A DNA stretch of 64,000 nt, from NCBI GenBank assembly GCA_963701015.1, contig OY969556.1, positions 3,162,001 through 3,226,000 on the forward strand, given 5' to 3'. The stretch is from MFD09286-c1 sp963701015 (GTDB lineage Bacteria; Bacteroidota; Bacteroidia; Bacteroidales; DTGW01). This document shows positions 18,975 through 28,481 of the stretch, one piece after another. The number at the start of each line of letters is the position of its first letter. Positions within the stretch are counted from its first letter, which is position 1. Under the pieces are notes generated by a model. It did no database searches and was not told where the DNA came from. It saw only the letters and a list, made by a program, of their open reading frames with translations. Made by a program: the position numbers and the translations under genes.

Positions 18975-19247
18975 AACTATATTTAAAAAATACAAATAAC
19001 ACTAATAATAAGCATGAATTAAATATATAGCTCGTAAATATTTAATAATATTTTATAATTTGAAAATATTTATCATGCAACTTATTAAAATTAAGGCGAT
19101 TTGGAGATCATTTTTGAATTGCTAAATAATCTTAATTAATAAATTTCAATTGATTTTCCTAGTGACTATTTATTGTTTTTAAATTGAACGATTAAAATAT
19201 TTTTACTAGTATATTTTTTATAAATAATTGCCAGATAAAGTGTTATA

Positions 19248-20369
19248 TTAATCTCCAAAACAAGTTCCTACCCTTTTTGCACTTGTTATCCAATGATGGT
19301 TTGCAGGCACATTTTTTATTTTTTTTACAACTTTGTCCAAAGAAACAGGAACAATTTCATCGTTTAACATCGAAACCATTATACCATATTGTTCTTTTTC
19401 AATATATTCGGCACATGCAGTTCCAAACTTTGTTGCTATAAGCCTGTCGTACGCCGAAGGTGTTCCTCCACGCTGCAAATGGCCTAATATTGTAACACGT
19501 GCATCAATCTTAGTAATTTCCTGTAAACTAGCTGCAAGCCTTATAGTACTTGTACTATGCAATTTATAAAAATCGTTACGTTCAATTTTCAACTTTCTTT
19601 TTAATTCCTTATCATCAGCAGTATCTATTTTATTTTGAAGTTCATTGAAAATTTTTCTAAATTCAACTGACATTGCACCTTCAGCAACCGCCACAATTGA
19701 AAATGATTTACCTTGCTTATTACGGTCGAGGATTGATTGGGCAATACTTTCAATTTTATAAGGAATTTCAGGAATGAGAATAACATCAGCCCCGCCTGCT
19801 ATACCCGCTCCAAGAGCCAACCAGCCGACTTTATGCCCCATGATTTCAACCAATATAATCCGGTGATGACTGCTGGCAGTGCTATGTAAACGATCAATGG
19901 CCTCGGTTGCAATCCCTAATGCAGTGTCAAAACCAAATGAAACATCGGTGCCATAAACATCATTATCAATTGTTTTTGGCATAGTAATTATATTTAATCC
20001 TGCTTTTGAAAGATGATATGCATTTTTTTGAGTTCCGTTTCCACCAATACAAACGAGAACGTCCAGATTATTTTTATGATAATTTTCAACAATTACATCG
20101 GTCATATCCATTTCTTTCCCTCCAACACTCATCCTATAAGGTTTTTCACGAGATGTGCCAAGAATAGTACCCCCCTGGGTAAGAATACCGGAAAGCATTT
20201 TATTATCTAAAACAATATTTCTGTTTTCCATTAAACCTCGAAATCCATCTTTAAATCCAATAAGCTGAATATCGTGACTGCCTAGAATTGATTTCCCTAA
20301 ACCCCTAATAGCAGCATTCATTCCTGGAGTATCTCCGCCAGATGTAAGAATTCCAATTGATTTTGCCAT
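19248..20369 (-). CDS. pfkA: 6-phosphofructokinase
   Basis: A 373-residue cytoplasmic PFK of glycolysis, phosphorylating fructose 6-phosphate to the 1,6-bisphosphate. The N-terminal phosphate loop TSGGDTPGMNAAIRG, then GGNGTQ, PKTIDNDVYGTD and MGHKVGWLALGAGIAGGAD are in family order. The second Gly of GGNG argues for ATP (PPi enzymes have GGDDT), while the Lys in PKTIDND is shared with group III/PPi-type enzymes, so phosphoryl-donor specificity should not be taken for granted. Asn replaces the usual Asp of GGDG. The gene follows the HEAT-like gene by 47 nt and may be the third gene of a lysA transcript. Confidence 0.9.
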   Translation of the reverse strand: MAKSIGILTSGGDTPGMNAAIRGLGKSILGSHDIQLIGFKDGFRGLMENRNIVLDNKMLSGILTQGGTILGTSREKPYRMSVGGKEMDMTDVIVENYHKNNLDVLVCIGGNGTQKNAYHLSKAGLNIITMPKTIDNDVYGTDVSFGFDTALGIATEAIDRLHSTASSHHRIILVEIMGHKVGWLALGAGIAGGADVILIPEIPYKIESIAQSILDRNKQGKSFSIVAVAEGAMSVEFRKIFNELQNKIDTADDKELKRKLKIERNDFYKLHSTSTIRLAASLQEITKIDARVTILGHLQRGGTPSAYDRLIATKFGTACAEYIEKEQYGIMVSMLNDEIVPVSLDKVVKKIKNVPANHHWITSAKRVGTCFGD

Positions 20370-20416
20370 TTCTATATTTATTGAATAATAAAGTTAAGTT
20401 ATGCTCAATATTGACA

Positions 20417-20935
20417 TTAATTAAGTTTATTAAGTATTTTTTTAGCCCTGCTCAAATACCCTGCAGATCCTGTGTCCAAATGACTTTCTATTAATAGTTT
20501 AATTTCGTTTTGAAGATCAGGTTCTTTCAAAGAAATATTATATAAAATTTGCATAGCAAAAACTCTCACAGCTACAGGAACTTTAGCATTATTTACATAA
20601 TTATAGCATATTTCAAACATTTCGCCCATCTTATTTTCCGGTATTTCAATTTTCTCATAAACAAATAAAATACATCGCTGAATACCCCAGTGCTTAAAAG
20701 TTGGAAGCAATTCTATCAACTTCGATATATAGGGTTTGATGAGCCATTGATGTTTTTCTGCCACAGTTGAAAAAACCCAGGCTGCTCGCTGAGGGATAGG
20801 AGGTTTGCCAACAATCATTAAATCAATTAAAGATTCAAAAAGTACCTCATCGGTGCCGATATAATTTGCAATTAAATTGGTATTATATCTTGAAAGTCCC
20901 GATAAAAGCATTTCTTCAATCTTCTTTTTGCTCAT
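20417..20935 (-). CDS. Hypothetical helical-repeat (HEAT-like) protein, translationally coupled to lysA
   Basis: A 172-residue all-helical protein with HEAT-like repeats (for example QRAAWVFSTVAEKHQWLIKPYISKLIELL and AVRVFAMQILYNISLKEPDLQNEIKLLIE). No catalytic motif, signal or membrane segment. It resembles small Bacteroidota proteins of unknown function. Its ATG overlaps the lysA stop (TAATG, one nt), so translation is coupled to lysA; pfkA follows 47 nt later. A structural or partner-binding role is likely but not shown. Confidence 0.65.
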   Translation of the reverse strand: MSKKKIEEMLLSGLSRYNTNLIANYIGTDEVLFESLIDLMIVGKPPIPQRAAWVFSTVAEKHQWLIKPYISKLIELLPTFKHWGIQRCILFVYEKIEIPENKMGEMFEICYNYVNNAKVPVAVRVFAMQILYNISLKEPDLQNEIKLLIESHLDTGSAGYLSRAKKILNKLN

Positions 20936-22197
20936 TATGTAAAATTCGTAATACCGTTAAAATCAAGTGTGGCAAAATAATCGTCAATTGTTTCAGCACG
21001 TCTTATAAGTTCAACTTTTCCATTGGTACGTAAAAGTAATTCAGCCGAGCGTAGCTTTGCATTATAATTAAAGCCCATAGCGTGTCCATGTGCACCCGTA
21101 TCATGTATAACTATAATATCTCCCGGGATTATTTCGGGCAACATTCTATCTATAGCAAATTTATCATTGTTCTCACAAAGCGAGCCCGTTACATCATATT
21201 TATGAATTGAAGCTTCATTTTCTTTTCCCAAAACAGTTATATGGTGATATGCTCCATATAATGCAGGTCGCATAAGGTTATGCATACTTGCATCCAAGCC
21301 CACATAATCTTTATATGTATTTTTTATATGTTGTACGGTTGTGACCAAATATCCATAAGGGCCGGTAATAGCACGACCTGATTCAAGATATAGTTTTAAA
21401 TCGGGTAATCCGTTTCCAAGTATTATTTTATTGTACTGATCTTTAATTAAGCTACTCAATAAATCCCAGTCAATTGCTTTTTGGTCAGGACGATAAGGAA
21501 TTCCAATACCACCACCAAGATTTACAAATTCAAATGTAATTCCAATTTCCTTAGAAATTTCAACTATTAAATTGAATAGTATTTCAGCAGTTTCAGCAAA
21601 ATATTCCGGATCAAGTTCGTTTGAAGCAACCATTGTATGAAGTCCAAAACGTTTAATCCCTTTTCCACTTGCAATTTTATAAGCTTCAAATAATTGTTCA
21701 CGGGTATGTCCGTACTTAGCTTCTTCAGGATGGCCAATAATTAGGTTGCCTTCTTTTAAAGATCCCGGATTATACCGAAAGCAAACCAAATCGGGTAATC
21801 CGGCATGCAATTCGAGGTATGATAAATGCGAAATATCATCGAGGTTTATAATTGCTCCAATTTCTTTGGCTTTTTTATATTCATAAGCAGGAGTGTTATT
21901 TGAAGTGAACATGATGTCCTCTCCAGTAATTCCAATTTTTTCAGATAATATCATCTCAGGCAACGAACTACAATCGGTACCAAATCCTTCCTGGTTCAAA
22001 ATATTTACCAAATAAGGATTTGGAGCGGCTTTAACAGCATAATATTCTTTAAAACCTTTATTCCATGAAAACGCACGAACCAGTTTTTTTGCATTCTCAC
22101 GCATTGCATTTTCATCATAAATATGAAAAGGAGTTGGATACTTTGCAATTATTTTTCTAATTTGATCGAGAGTAAACGGTAATGTTTTGGAATTCAT
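20935..22197 (-). CDS. lysA: Diaminopimelate decarboxylase-type PLP enzyme
   Basis: Group IV PLP-dependent decarboxylase; catalyses the last step of lysine synthesis from meso-diaminopimelate. The start at 22197 (MNSKTLPFTLDQI) is preferred over 17 codons of AT-rich upstream sequence. PLP lysine K56 is in YAVKA; the phosphate-binding glycines are in VNLGGGIGIPY; ESGRAITGPYG and the CEN-D motif (SLCENNDKFA) follow, with GHAMGFNYNA near the end. The 420-residue length fits. The family also includes related decarboxylases, so lysine synthesis is inferred from similarity. Its stop overlaps the next start by one base. Confidence 0.88.
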   Translation of the reverse strand: MNSKTLPFTLDQIRKIIAKYPTPFHIYDENAMRENAKKLVRAFSWNKGFKEYYAVKAAPNPYLVNILNQEGFGTDCSSLPEMILSEKIGITGEDIMFTSNNTPAYEYKKAKEIGAIINLDDISHLSYLELHAGLPDLVCFRYNPGSLKEGNLIIGHPEEAKYGHTREQLFEAYKIASGKGIKRFGLHTMVASNELDPEYFAETAEILFNLIVEISKEIGITFEFVNLGGGIGIPYRPDQKAIDWDLLSSLIKDQYNKIILGNGLPDLKLYLESGRAITGPYGYLVTTVQHIKNTYKDYVGLDASMHNLMRPALYGAYHHITVLGKENEASIHKYDVTGSLCENNDKFAIDRMLPEIIPGDIIVIHDTGAHGHAMGFNYNAKLRSAELLLRTNGKVELIRRAETIDDYFATLDFNGITNFT

Positions 22198-22261
22198 AAA
22201 ATTATACTTAATATTAATTAGCCCAATTGACTTTATAAAATTAATCAATAATTCATTTATA

Positions 22262-22291
22262 AAATAGAAAAGGCCTTCAAATTGAAGGCCT
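22262..22291 (-). terminator. Intrinsic terminator after rpsT
   Basis: Minus-strand hairpin of 10 perfect base pairs (AGGCCTTCAA / TTGAAGGCCT, 22271-22291) with a one-nt loop, followed by TTTTCTATTTT. It lies 26 nt beyond the rpsT stop, and separates rpsT from lysA. Confidence 0.85.
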
Positions 22292-22317
22292 CTCGAATAT
22301 TTTGCATTTTGTTATTT

Positions 22318-22575
22318 TTAAGCTTGCAGGTTATTTACGTGCTTTGTCAAACTGCTTTTTAAATTTGAGGCCTTGTTGTCATGAATTATATTCTTCTTAG
22401 CCAACTTATCAAGCATTGATGATACTTTAGGAAGCAATTCCTGAGCAGCAGCTTTTTCAGATGTTGTACGTAACTTTTTGATGGCATTACGGGTTGTTTT
22501 AGCGTAATATTTGTTTGATTCCTTACGTGTTTCAGCTTGCCTTATCCTTTTTTCAGATGATTTATGATTAGCCAT
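22318..22575 (-). CDS. rpsT: 30S ribosomal protein S20
   Basis: An 85-residue basic helical protein that binds the 5' and 3' minor domains of 16S rRNA. The start MANHKSSEKRIRQAETRKESNKYYAK, the central TTRNAIKKLR and the C-terminal half ending SLTKHVNNLQA match S20 across the full length. It has its own promoter (22620-22650) and an intrinsic terminator downstream, so it is monocistronic. No frameshift or insertion. Confidence 0.96.
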   Translation of the reverse strand: MANHKSSEKRIRQAETRKESNKYYAKTTRNAIKKLRTTSEKAAAQELLPKVSSMLDKLAKKNIIHDNKASNLKSSLTKHVNNLQA

Positions 22576-22619
22576 TATTTATAACTATTTTAAGTATTTC
22601 TATTTCAATATTAAGGCTG

Positions 22620-22650
22620 CAAAAATAATTATCTTTTTTGATTTTAAAAA
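22620..22650 (-). promoter_or_regulatory. Promoter of rpsT
   Basis: Perfect -7 box TATTTTTG (22620-22627) on the minus strand, with TTTT at 22647-22650 spaced by 19 nt in the -33 place. This predicts a leader of about 40 nt to the start at 22575. The -33 is one base off TTTG. Confidence 0.55.
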
Positions 22651-22723
22651 TAAACTTATAGAAATTTATTTTTGAAATTAATGGAGACCAATAATACCAG
22701 GCATTTTTTGTTTTTTAATGAAT

Positions 22724-24166
22724 TTAAAATTTCTCATATTCTGAGTCTTTGCCATCCTGATCGAACATTTTTAAATTAAAACCACTATCACCATTCTTTT
22801 CAGGTTTAGTTGTATTTTCTCTTCTAAACTTGGTAACTTTTGGTTTTTCAACCTCACTTTGCTTTTCAATGTTTAAGACATCTTTAGTGTTTTCAACATT
22901 ATTTTCAATTGGCAAATCATTTTTTAATTTACTATCAACTGATGATTTCGGTTTAGAAATTGTCTTATTGGAAGTTAAATGAGCGTTTTTAATTATGGTC
23001 GATGGTTTTTCAATTGTTTTTCTAAAATTCTTTTCTTCGGTTTTAATAAATCTACTGTCAATTCTAAAGAATGTTGTTATTTCTTTAAGATTTTCAGCTT
23101 CCTTTGCTAATTGTTCCGATGAAACAGCCAATTGATCAGAATATACAGCATTTTGTTGAGTAACTTGGTTGAGACGCTGCAATGCGCTATTAATTTGCTC
23201 AGCTCCTGCATTTTGTTCAATACTTGCAGATGTAATGTCCTGAACAAGTTTTGCTGTTCGTTCAATTTCAGGTGCAATTAAACCTAATTCATTTGCTGCA
23301 GTTTCGGAAATTGTAACGCCCTGAGCTGAGAGTTCATTAATTTGATCAGCTGCAATTTTACTATGCTCAGCTAATTTTCTTACCTCAGCAGCAACAACAG
23401 CAAATCCTTTACCATGTTCACCGGCTCTGGCAGCCTCAACAGCAGCATTCAATGCCAAAATATTTGTTTGAAATGCAATATCGCCAATAATTGAAATTTT
23501 TTCCGCAATCATTTTCATAGAGTCGGCAGCCGTAGTAACCGACTGATTTCCCTTTTTAATGCCCGCAGCTGATTCTGTAGCAATTATTTCAGTTTGTTTT
23601 GAGTTGTCGGTATTTTGTTGAATATTGGCAACCATTTCTTCCATGCTTGATGAAACTTCCTGGGCAGATGCTGCTTGATCGGATGCTCCCTGAGACATTT
23701 GGGTTGCTCCCTGGTTTATTTTTTCACTAAGAGAAACCAGACTAGCTGAACTTTCCTGAATTTTCGCTCCTATTTGTTTTAATTCATTTACAAGGCTTTC
23801 AATTGATTTGCCAATATCACCCAATTCATTTTGACCATGTGTTGATTTATAAGTAATTGCTTGTAAATTCCCTTGTGTTATTTCATCAATATTATGTTTA
23901 ACTTCCTGTAATGGGCTATTTATGTATTTTTTTATAAAATAATTGCCGCCTAGAAGGAAAATTATAGCTACTGGTAATGACCAGTAAAGAGTTTGCATAC
24001 CAGCATTTCCAGATATAAATCCTAAAATTGCCATTATTATTGATATCAGATACACAACAAGGACTATATTAAAAATTATCGATTTCTTAAATAAAATCCA
24101 AATAACTGCAACTCCGACAGGAATTGTTGCTAGTAGAATTAGTGCAAACGTCAATATTGGACTCAT
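22724..24166 (-). CDS. Methyl-accepting chemotaxis protein without a large sensory domain
   Basis: A 480-residue chemoreceptor-like signalling protein. Three closely spaced transmembrane segments (residues about 4-24, 30-52, 60-78) leave only short loops, so there is no periplasmic ligand domain; a HAMP-like segment follows. The MCP hairpin tip is intact (IIGDIAFQTNILALNAAVEAARAGEHGKGFAVVA), which contacts CheA and CheW. Beyond about residue 370 the tail is Lys/Glu-rich, low complexity and lacks a CheR pentapeptide. No che genes are in the window, so the pathway it feeds cannot be told. It is monocistronic, followed by rpsT on the same strand. Confidence 0.9.
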   Translation of the reverse strand: MSPILTFALILLATIPVGVAVIWILFKKSIIFNIVLVVYLISIIMAILGFISGNAGMQTLYWSLPVAIIFLLGGNYFIKKYINSPLQEVKHNIDEITQGNLQAITYKSTHGQNELGDIGKSIESLVNELKQIGAKIQESSASLVSLSEKINQGATQMSQGASDQAASAQEVSSSMEEMVANIQQNTDNSKQTEIIATESAAGIKKGNQSVTTAADSMKMIAEKISIIGDIAFQTNILALNAAVEAARAGEHGKGFAVVAAEVRKLAEHSKIAADQINELSAQGVTISETAANELGLIAPEIERTAKLVQDITSASIEQNAGAEQINSALQRLNQVTQQNAVYSDQLAVSSEQLAKEAENLKEITTFFRIDSRFIKTEEKNFRKTIEKPSTIIKNAHLTSNKTISKPKSSVDSKLKNDLPIENNVENTKDVLNIEKQSEVEKPKVTKFRRENTTKPEKNGDSGFNLKMFDQDGKDSEYEKF

Positions 24167-24285
24167 AATTATATTTTTATTTTAAAGTTAACATTCTTTT
24201 TTCAATAATGTAAAATTACTTTATTAGATTGAAGTGTTTACGGAGATTTTTTATTTGGGTTTTGTTTTTTATCAATTACAATTTT

Positions 24286-24326
24286 AAAACAAAACAGGAA
24301 TGACTTCTGTTGAACCCATTCCTGTT
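24286..24326 (-). terminator. Intrinsic terminator after trxA
   Basis: Minus-strand stem AACAGGAATG / CATTCCTGTT (10 pairs, arms 24317-24326 and 24293-24302) with a 14-nt loop, followed by TTGTTTTAAAA. It starts 24 nt past the trxA stop. Confidence 0.8.
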
Positions 24327-24349
24327 ATTTCTTATAAAAGTAAATACTA

Positions 24350-24667
24350 TTAAATCAAAGCGTTAAGTTTATTTACCAACGTACTTTTAGGCACAGCTCC
24401 AACTTGTTTATCGGCAACCTGACCATTTTTAAAAAATAATATTGTAGGTATATTTCGAATGCCATATTTAGTTGCAATACCATTATTACTATCTACATCA
24501 ACTTTAACTACTTTAGCCTTTTCGGCATATTCTACCCCAATTTCTTCAACAATAGGTCCAATCATTCTACAAGGGCCACACCATTCAGCCCAAAAATCGA
24601 CAATTACCGGTTTTTCGGATTTTAATACAATTTCATCAAAATTTGCTTCGGTTACTTCAGTTGCCAT
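24350..24667 (-). CDS. trxA: Thioredoxin
   Basis: A 105-residue cytoplasmic thioredoxin that reduces protein disulfides. The active site is WCGPC with cysteines C30 and C33; the buried Asp of VDFW and the cis-Pro of RNIPTILFF are in place. The length and lack of signal peptide identify the cytoplasmic type. It is transcribed from its own promoter (24696-24727) just downstream of dnaE and ends at a strong terminator. Confidence 0.95.
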   Translation of the reverse strand: MATEVTEANFDEIVLKSEKPVIVDFWAEWCGPCRMIGPIVEEIGVEYAEKAKVVKVDVDSNNGIATKYGIRNIPTILFFKNGQVADKQVGAVPKSTLVNKLNALI

Positions 24668-24695
24668 AATAATTAATTTAAATAAGCAATATTTT

Positions 24696-24727
24696 CAAAG
24701 TTACAAGAATTTTTAAAAAATGACAAG
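24696..24727 (-). promoter_or_regulatory. Promoter of trxA
   Basis: CTTG at 24724-24727 (-33) and a perfect TAACTTTG at 24696-24703 (-7), spaced by 20 nt on the minus strand, about 30 nt upstream of the trxA start. Together with the terminator this makes trxA a single-gene unit. Confidence 0.65.
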
Positions 24728-24740
24728 TTTGTTAAGAAAG

Positions 24741-27700
24741 TTAATTTAAAGCAATTTCAATTTCAGGATTATTATTCAAATATTTGATTAATTTATCAGA
24801 AATATCAATTTTTTTGTTTCTCGAAATCATTTCTACTTTAACCCCTTCAGTCAAATCATAAATAATAAACTTTAACAAATATTTGCCTTGATTTGTTTCA
24901 ATATTGTTGTTAAATTCATCAACCAATCCATCGGTAAGATTATTTAATGGAAGTTTTAATGATATGCTTTTGACTAATTCTTCTCTTGCAAGGCTCATTG
25001 GTAAAACCTTTACTATTTTAAATTCTAATTCATTGGTATTTCCATATTGTCGGGGTTGAATTTTAGCCCTTATAAGAATTGCGCTATCTTTTACAAAATA
25101 ATGCCTGAAGTCGCTGAAATCCTTTCCAAATAAGTTAAACCTAAATGAGGCGGAAAAATCTTCAATGATAACTGTACCGTAATCTTTGTTATTTTTTGTA
25201 ATTCCCTGCCTGAATTCTGTTACCTGTCCACCAATTGTAATTTCTTTGTTTTTCTGGTTATTTAAGTCGTTTAAATCAGCTAAAGTATTTGAACACAAAT
25301 GATTAAAATCAAATTTATATTGATCTAACGGATGGGCAGATAAGTAAATACCAACCAATTCCTTTTCTTTATTGAGCCGTTCAATTGTAGTCCATTCTGA
25401 ACATACAGGAATTTCGGGTTTAGTAACGTCAACTTTCATTGAAGAACCGGCTCCACCGAAAAGTGTATTTGATTTGCTCATTTTATCAAGCTGAAGCTTA
25501 TTCCCGTAGCGAATAATATTCTCTATAAAAGAAATCCCTTTATCGTCAGTAACAAAATATTGCGAACGTTTAAGATTAAATAAATCAAATGCTCCAGCTA
25601 CAACAAAATTTTCAAAGCTTTTTCGGTTAACAGCCGATAAATTTACTCTTTCAACAAAATTGAAAATATCGGTAAAAAGTCCGTTTTTCTCACGCTCTTC
25701 AACAACCCCAGCAACAGCACCTTCACCTACACCTTTAATTGCACCAAGTCCAAAACGAATATCGCCTTTTTTGTTTACAGTAAAATCTCTTTTACTTTCG
25801 TTAACATCGGGACCAAGAACCTGAATACCCATTCGTTTGCATTCGTCCATGAAAAACGTGATTTTATCAATACTGTTGGCATTGTTTAAAACGGCCGACA
25901 TATATTCACCAGGATAATGCGCTTTCAAATAGGCAGTTTGAAAAGCTACGAATGCATAACAAGTACTATGTGATTTATTGAATGCATATGAAGCAAATGC
26001 TTCCCAATCGGTCCATATCTTTTCAAGAATAACCGGATTATGACCTAGCTTTGAAGCACTTTCAATAAATTGAGGTTTTAGTTTATCAAGTGTTTTTTTA
26101 TCTTTTTTACCCATTGCTTTGCGTAATACATCAGCATCGCCTTTGGAGAAACCGGCCAGTTTTTGTGAAAGTAACATTACCTGTTCCTGATATACAGTAA
26201 TTCCATAGGTATCATTTAAATATTCTTCCATTTCCGAAAGGTCATATTTTACAGGTTCCCTACCATGTTTCCGTGCAATAAAATTTGGAATATACTCAAT
26301 AGGTCCAGGCCTGTATAAGGCATTCATGGCAATTAAATCGTCAAACTTGTCGGGCTTTAGTTCACGTAAGTATTTTTGCATTCCCGGACTTTCAAACTGA
26401 AAAGTACCATTTGTTTCAGCTTTCTGGTACAAATCGAATGTTTTATTATCGTCAAGTGGTATTTCATTGATATTAATAACAATACCATGGTTTTGACGGA
26501 TAAGTTCCAGAGCATTCTTGATAATGGTAAGTGTTTTAAGCCCAAGAAAGTCCATTTTTATAACACCGGCTTCTTCAATTACTTTGCCTTCATATTGGGT
26601 AACAAATAGATCGGAATCTTTAGCTGTTGAAACAGGAATTAAATCAGTTAAATCTTGGGGAGCAATAATTATTCCAGCTGCATGAACTCCGGTATTCCGA
26701 ACTGAGCCTTCAAGTAACCTGGCTTCTTTTAAAACCTGGGCTTGCAAATCGTTTCCTTTTATTATTTCACGAAGACGTTTTACATTATTTATTTCATCTG
26801 AGTTTAATCCTTCTTTTTCTTTTAAACTTTTTTCACCTTCAATAGGAGCCTCGAAAATCCTATTTAGTTCAATGCCGGGAGACTCTGGAACAAGTTTTGT
26901 AAGCTCATTGCTTTCGCTAAGCGGCAAATCAAGGACACGGGCTACATCCTTTATGCTCATTTTGGCAGCCATAGTGCCATAGGTGATTATTTGGGCAACC
27001 TGGTTCCTTCCATATTTACCAACAACATACTCTATAACTTTTTGGCGGCCTTCATCGTCAAAATCAGTATCTATATCAGGCATACTTTTACGGTCAGGAT
27101 TTAGGAACCTTTCGAAAAGTAAGTTATACTTAATAGGATCGATATTAGTAATCCCAATACAAAAAGCAACTACAGATCCTGCAGCTGATCCACGTCCCGG
27201 GCCAATAAAAACGCCTAAATCACGGCCAGCTTTTATAAAGTCCATAACAATGAGGAAATAACCAGCAAAACCCATTGTTTCTATTGTTTGCAATTCAAAA
27301 TTCAATCGATCTTCTACCTCACGCGTAATTTCGTGGTAATTTTTTTTAGCACCTTCAAAGGCTAAATGACGCAAATATTGATCCTGTGTTAAAAATTCAG
27401 CTGGTATTGGAAAATTGGGCAAAAGGATATTTCTTTTCAAATCAAGCAGCTCAACTTTATCAACAATTTCGTTTGTATTGTCTAATGCTTGCGGAACATC
27501 AGCAAACAATTGCGACATTTCCTGGGTTGTTTTAAAATAGAACTGATCGTTATAAAAGCCAAAACGCCTGTTTTTATTGATTACTTCATCTTCGTCAATA
27601 TATTCGCTTATTACTGGCGTACTTTTCTTTTCTCCTGTATTAATGCAAAGCAATATATCATGGGCGTTGTAGTCAGTAACGTCAACATAATGACTATCAT

Positions 27701-28352
27701 TAGTGGCAATTACATGCACATTGTATTTATTCGCCCATTTTAAAAGTATTTGGTTGACTTTTTCCTGATCGCCAATTCCATGTCTTTGTAATTCAACATA
27801 ATAATCGTCTCCGAAAATATTTAACCACCATTTGAATTCTTTTTCACCTTCTTCTTCACCTTTTTTCAGAATTGTTTTTGGTACTGATGCCCCAAGGCAA
27901 CAAGTTGTAGCAATTAAGCCTTCATGGTATTTTAGAATCAGTTCTTTGTCGATACGTGGGTATTTGCCGTATAAGCCTTCAATATATCCTAATGAACAAA
28001 GTTTTAGCAAACTTCTGTAACCGACATCATTTTTAGCCAACAACACCTGGTGATAACGCTGATCTTTTTCTTCACGGGTAAATTGACGTTTTAACCTGTT
28101 CTCGACCAAATAAAATTCACAACCAACAATTGGTTTAACTTGTAATCGTTTGTCATTTTTATCATCTGGATTAACCTTATGTTTATATGCTTCAGCAACA
28201 AAGTCGAATACGCCAAACATATTTCCATGATCGGTAATGGCAATAGCAGGTTGACCATCGGCAATGGCTTTTTTATATAAACTTTTAATATCAGCAGCGC
28301 CATCGAGAAGCGAATATTGCGTATGAACATGGAGATGAGAAAACTTAGTCAT
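24741..28352 (-). CDS. dnaE: DNA polymerase III subunit alpha
   Basis: The replicative polymerase catalytic subunit, 1203 residues. Order: PHP domain (HLHVHTQYSLLDGA at the N terminus), polymerase palm with catalytic Asp residues in MPDIDTDFDD (about residues 425-434), fingers with YGTMAAKMSIKDVARV, the tandem HhH region (GLGAIKGVGEGAV, about residues 860-872), and an OB fold (KEITIGGQVTEFRQGIT, about 1020-1036). Length and domains match DnaE1 of the Bacteroidota. It is complete, without an intein or exonuclease insert. Confidence 0.97.
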   Translation of the reverse strand: MTKFSHLHVHTQYSLLDGAADIKSLYKKAIADGQPAIAITDHGNMFGVFDFVAEAYKHKVNPDDKNDKRLQVKPIVGCEFYLVENRLKRQFTREEKDQRYHQVLLAKNDVGYRSLLKLCSLGYIEGLYGKYPRIDKELILKYHEGLIATTCCLGASVPKTILKKGEEEGEKEFKWWLNIFGDDYYVELQRHGIGDQEKVNQILLKWANKYNVHVIATNDSHYVDVTDYNAHDILLCINTGEKKSTPVISEYIDEDEVINKNRRFGFYNDQFYFKTTQEMSQLFADVPQALDNTNEIVDKVELLDLKRNILLPNFPIPAEFLTQDQYLRHLAFEGAKKNYHEITREVEDRLNFELQTIETMGFAGYFLIVMDFIKAGRDLGVFIGPGRGSAAGSVVAFCIGITNIDPIKYNLLFERFLNPDRKSMPDIDTDFDDEGRQKVIEYVVGKYGRNQVAQIITYGTMAAKMSIKDVARVLDLPLSESNELTKLVPESPGIELNRIFEAPIEGEKSLKEKEGLNSDEINNVKRLREIIKGNDLQAQVLKEARLLEGSVRNTGVHAAGIIIAPQDLTDLIPVSTAKDSDLFVTQYEGKVIEEAGVIKMDFLGLKTLTIIKNALELIRQNHGIVININEIPLDDNKTFDLYQKAETNGTFQFESPGMQKYLRELKPDKFDDLIAMNALYRPGPIEYIPNFIARKHGREPVKYDLSEMEEYLNDTYGITVYQEQVMLLSQKLAGFSKGDADVLRKAMGKKDKKTLDKLKPQFIESASKLGHNPVILEKIWTDWEAFASYAFNKSHSTCYAFVAFQTAYLKAHYPGEYMSAVLNNANSIDKITFFMDECKRMGIQVLGPDVNESKRDFTVNKKGDIRFGLGAIKGVGEGAVAGVVEEREKNGLFTDIFNFVERVNLSAVNRKSFENFVVAGAFDLFNLKRSQYFVTDDKGISFIENIIRYGNKLQLDKMSKSNTLFGGAGSSMKVDVTKPEIPVCSEWTTIERLNKEKELVGIYLSAHPLDQYKFDFNHLCSNTLADLNDLNNQKNKEITIGGQVTEFRQGITKNNKDYGTVIIEDFSASFRFNLFGKDFSDFRHYFVKDSAILIRAKIQPRQYGNTNELEFKIVKVLPMSLAREELVKSISLKLPLNNLTDGLVDEFNNNIETNQGKYLLKFIIYDLTEGVKVEMISRNKKIDISDKLIKYLNNNPEIEIALN

Positions 28353-28447
28353 TAACTGAAAAATTTTATTGGTTTTGTAAAATTAATCCAAGATGACTAT
28401 AAAATTCAGCAGTGTTGATAAGTAGTGAACAAGTAACGCTATGTTCT

Positions 28448-28473
28448 AAAAATCAACATTTTCAATGATTTTT
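28448..28473 (-). terminator. Possible weak terminator after GH115 gene
   Basis: AT-rich stem AAAAATCA / TGATTTTT (8 pairs, loop 10 nt) just after the GH115 stop at 28482 on the minus strand. The 3' arm supplies the T run. With no GC core it may be inefficient or accidental. Confidence 0.3.
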
Positions 28474-28481
28474 ATTTTTAA

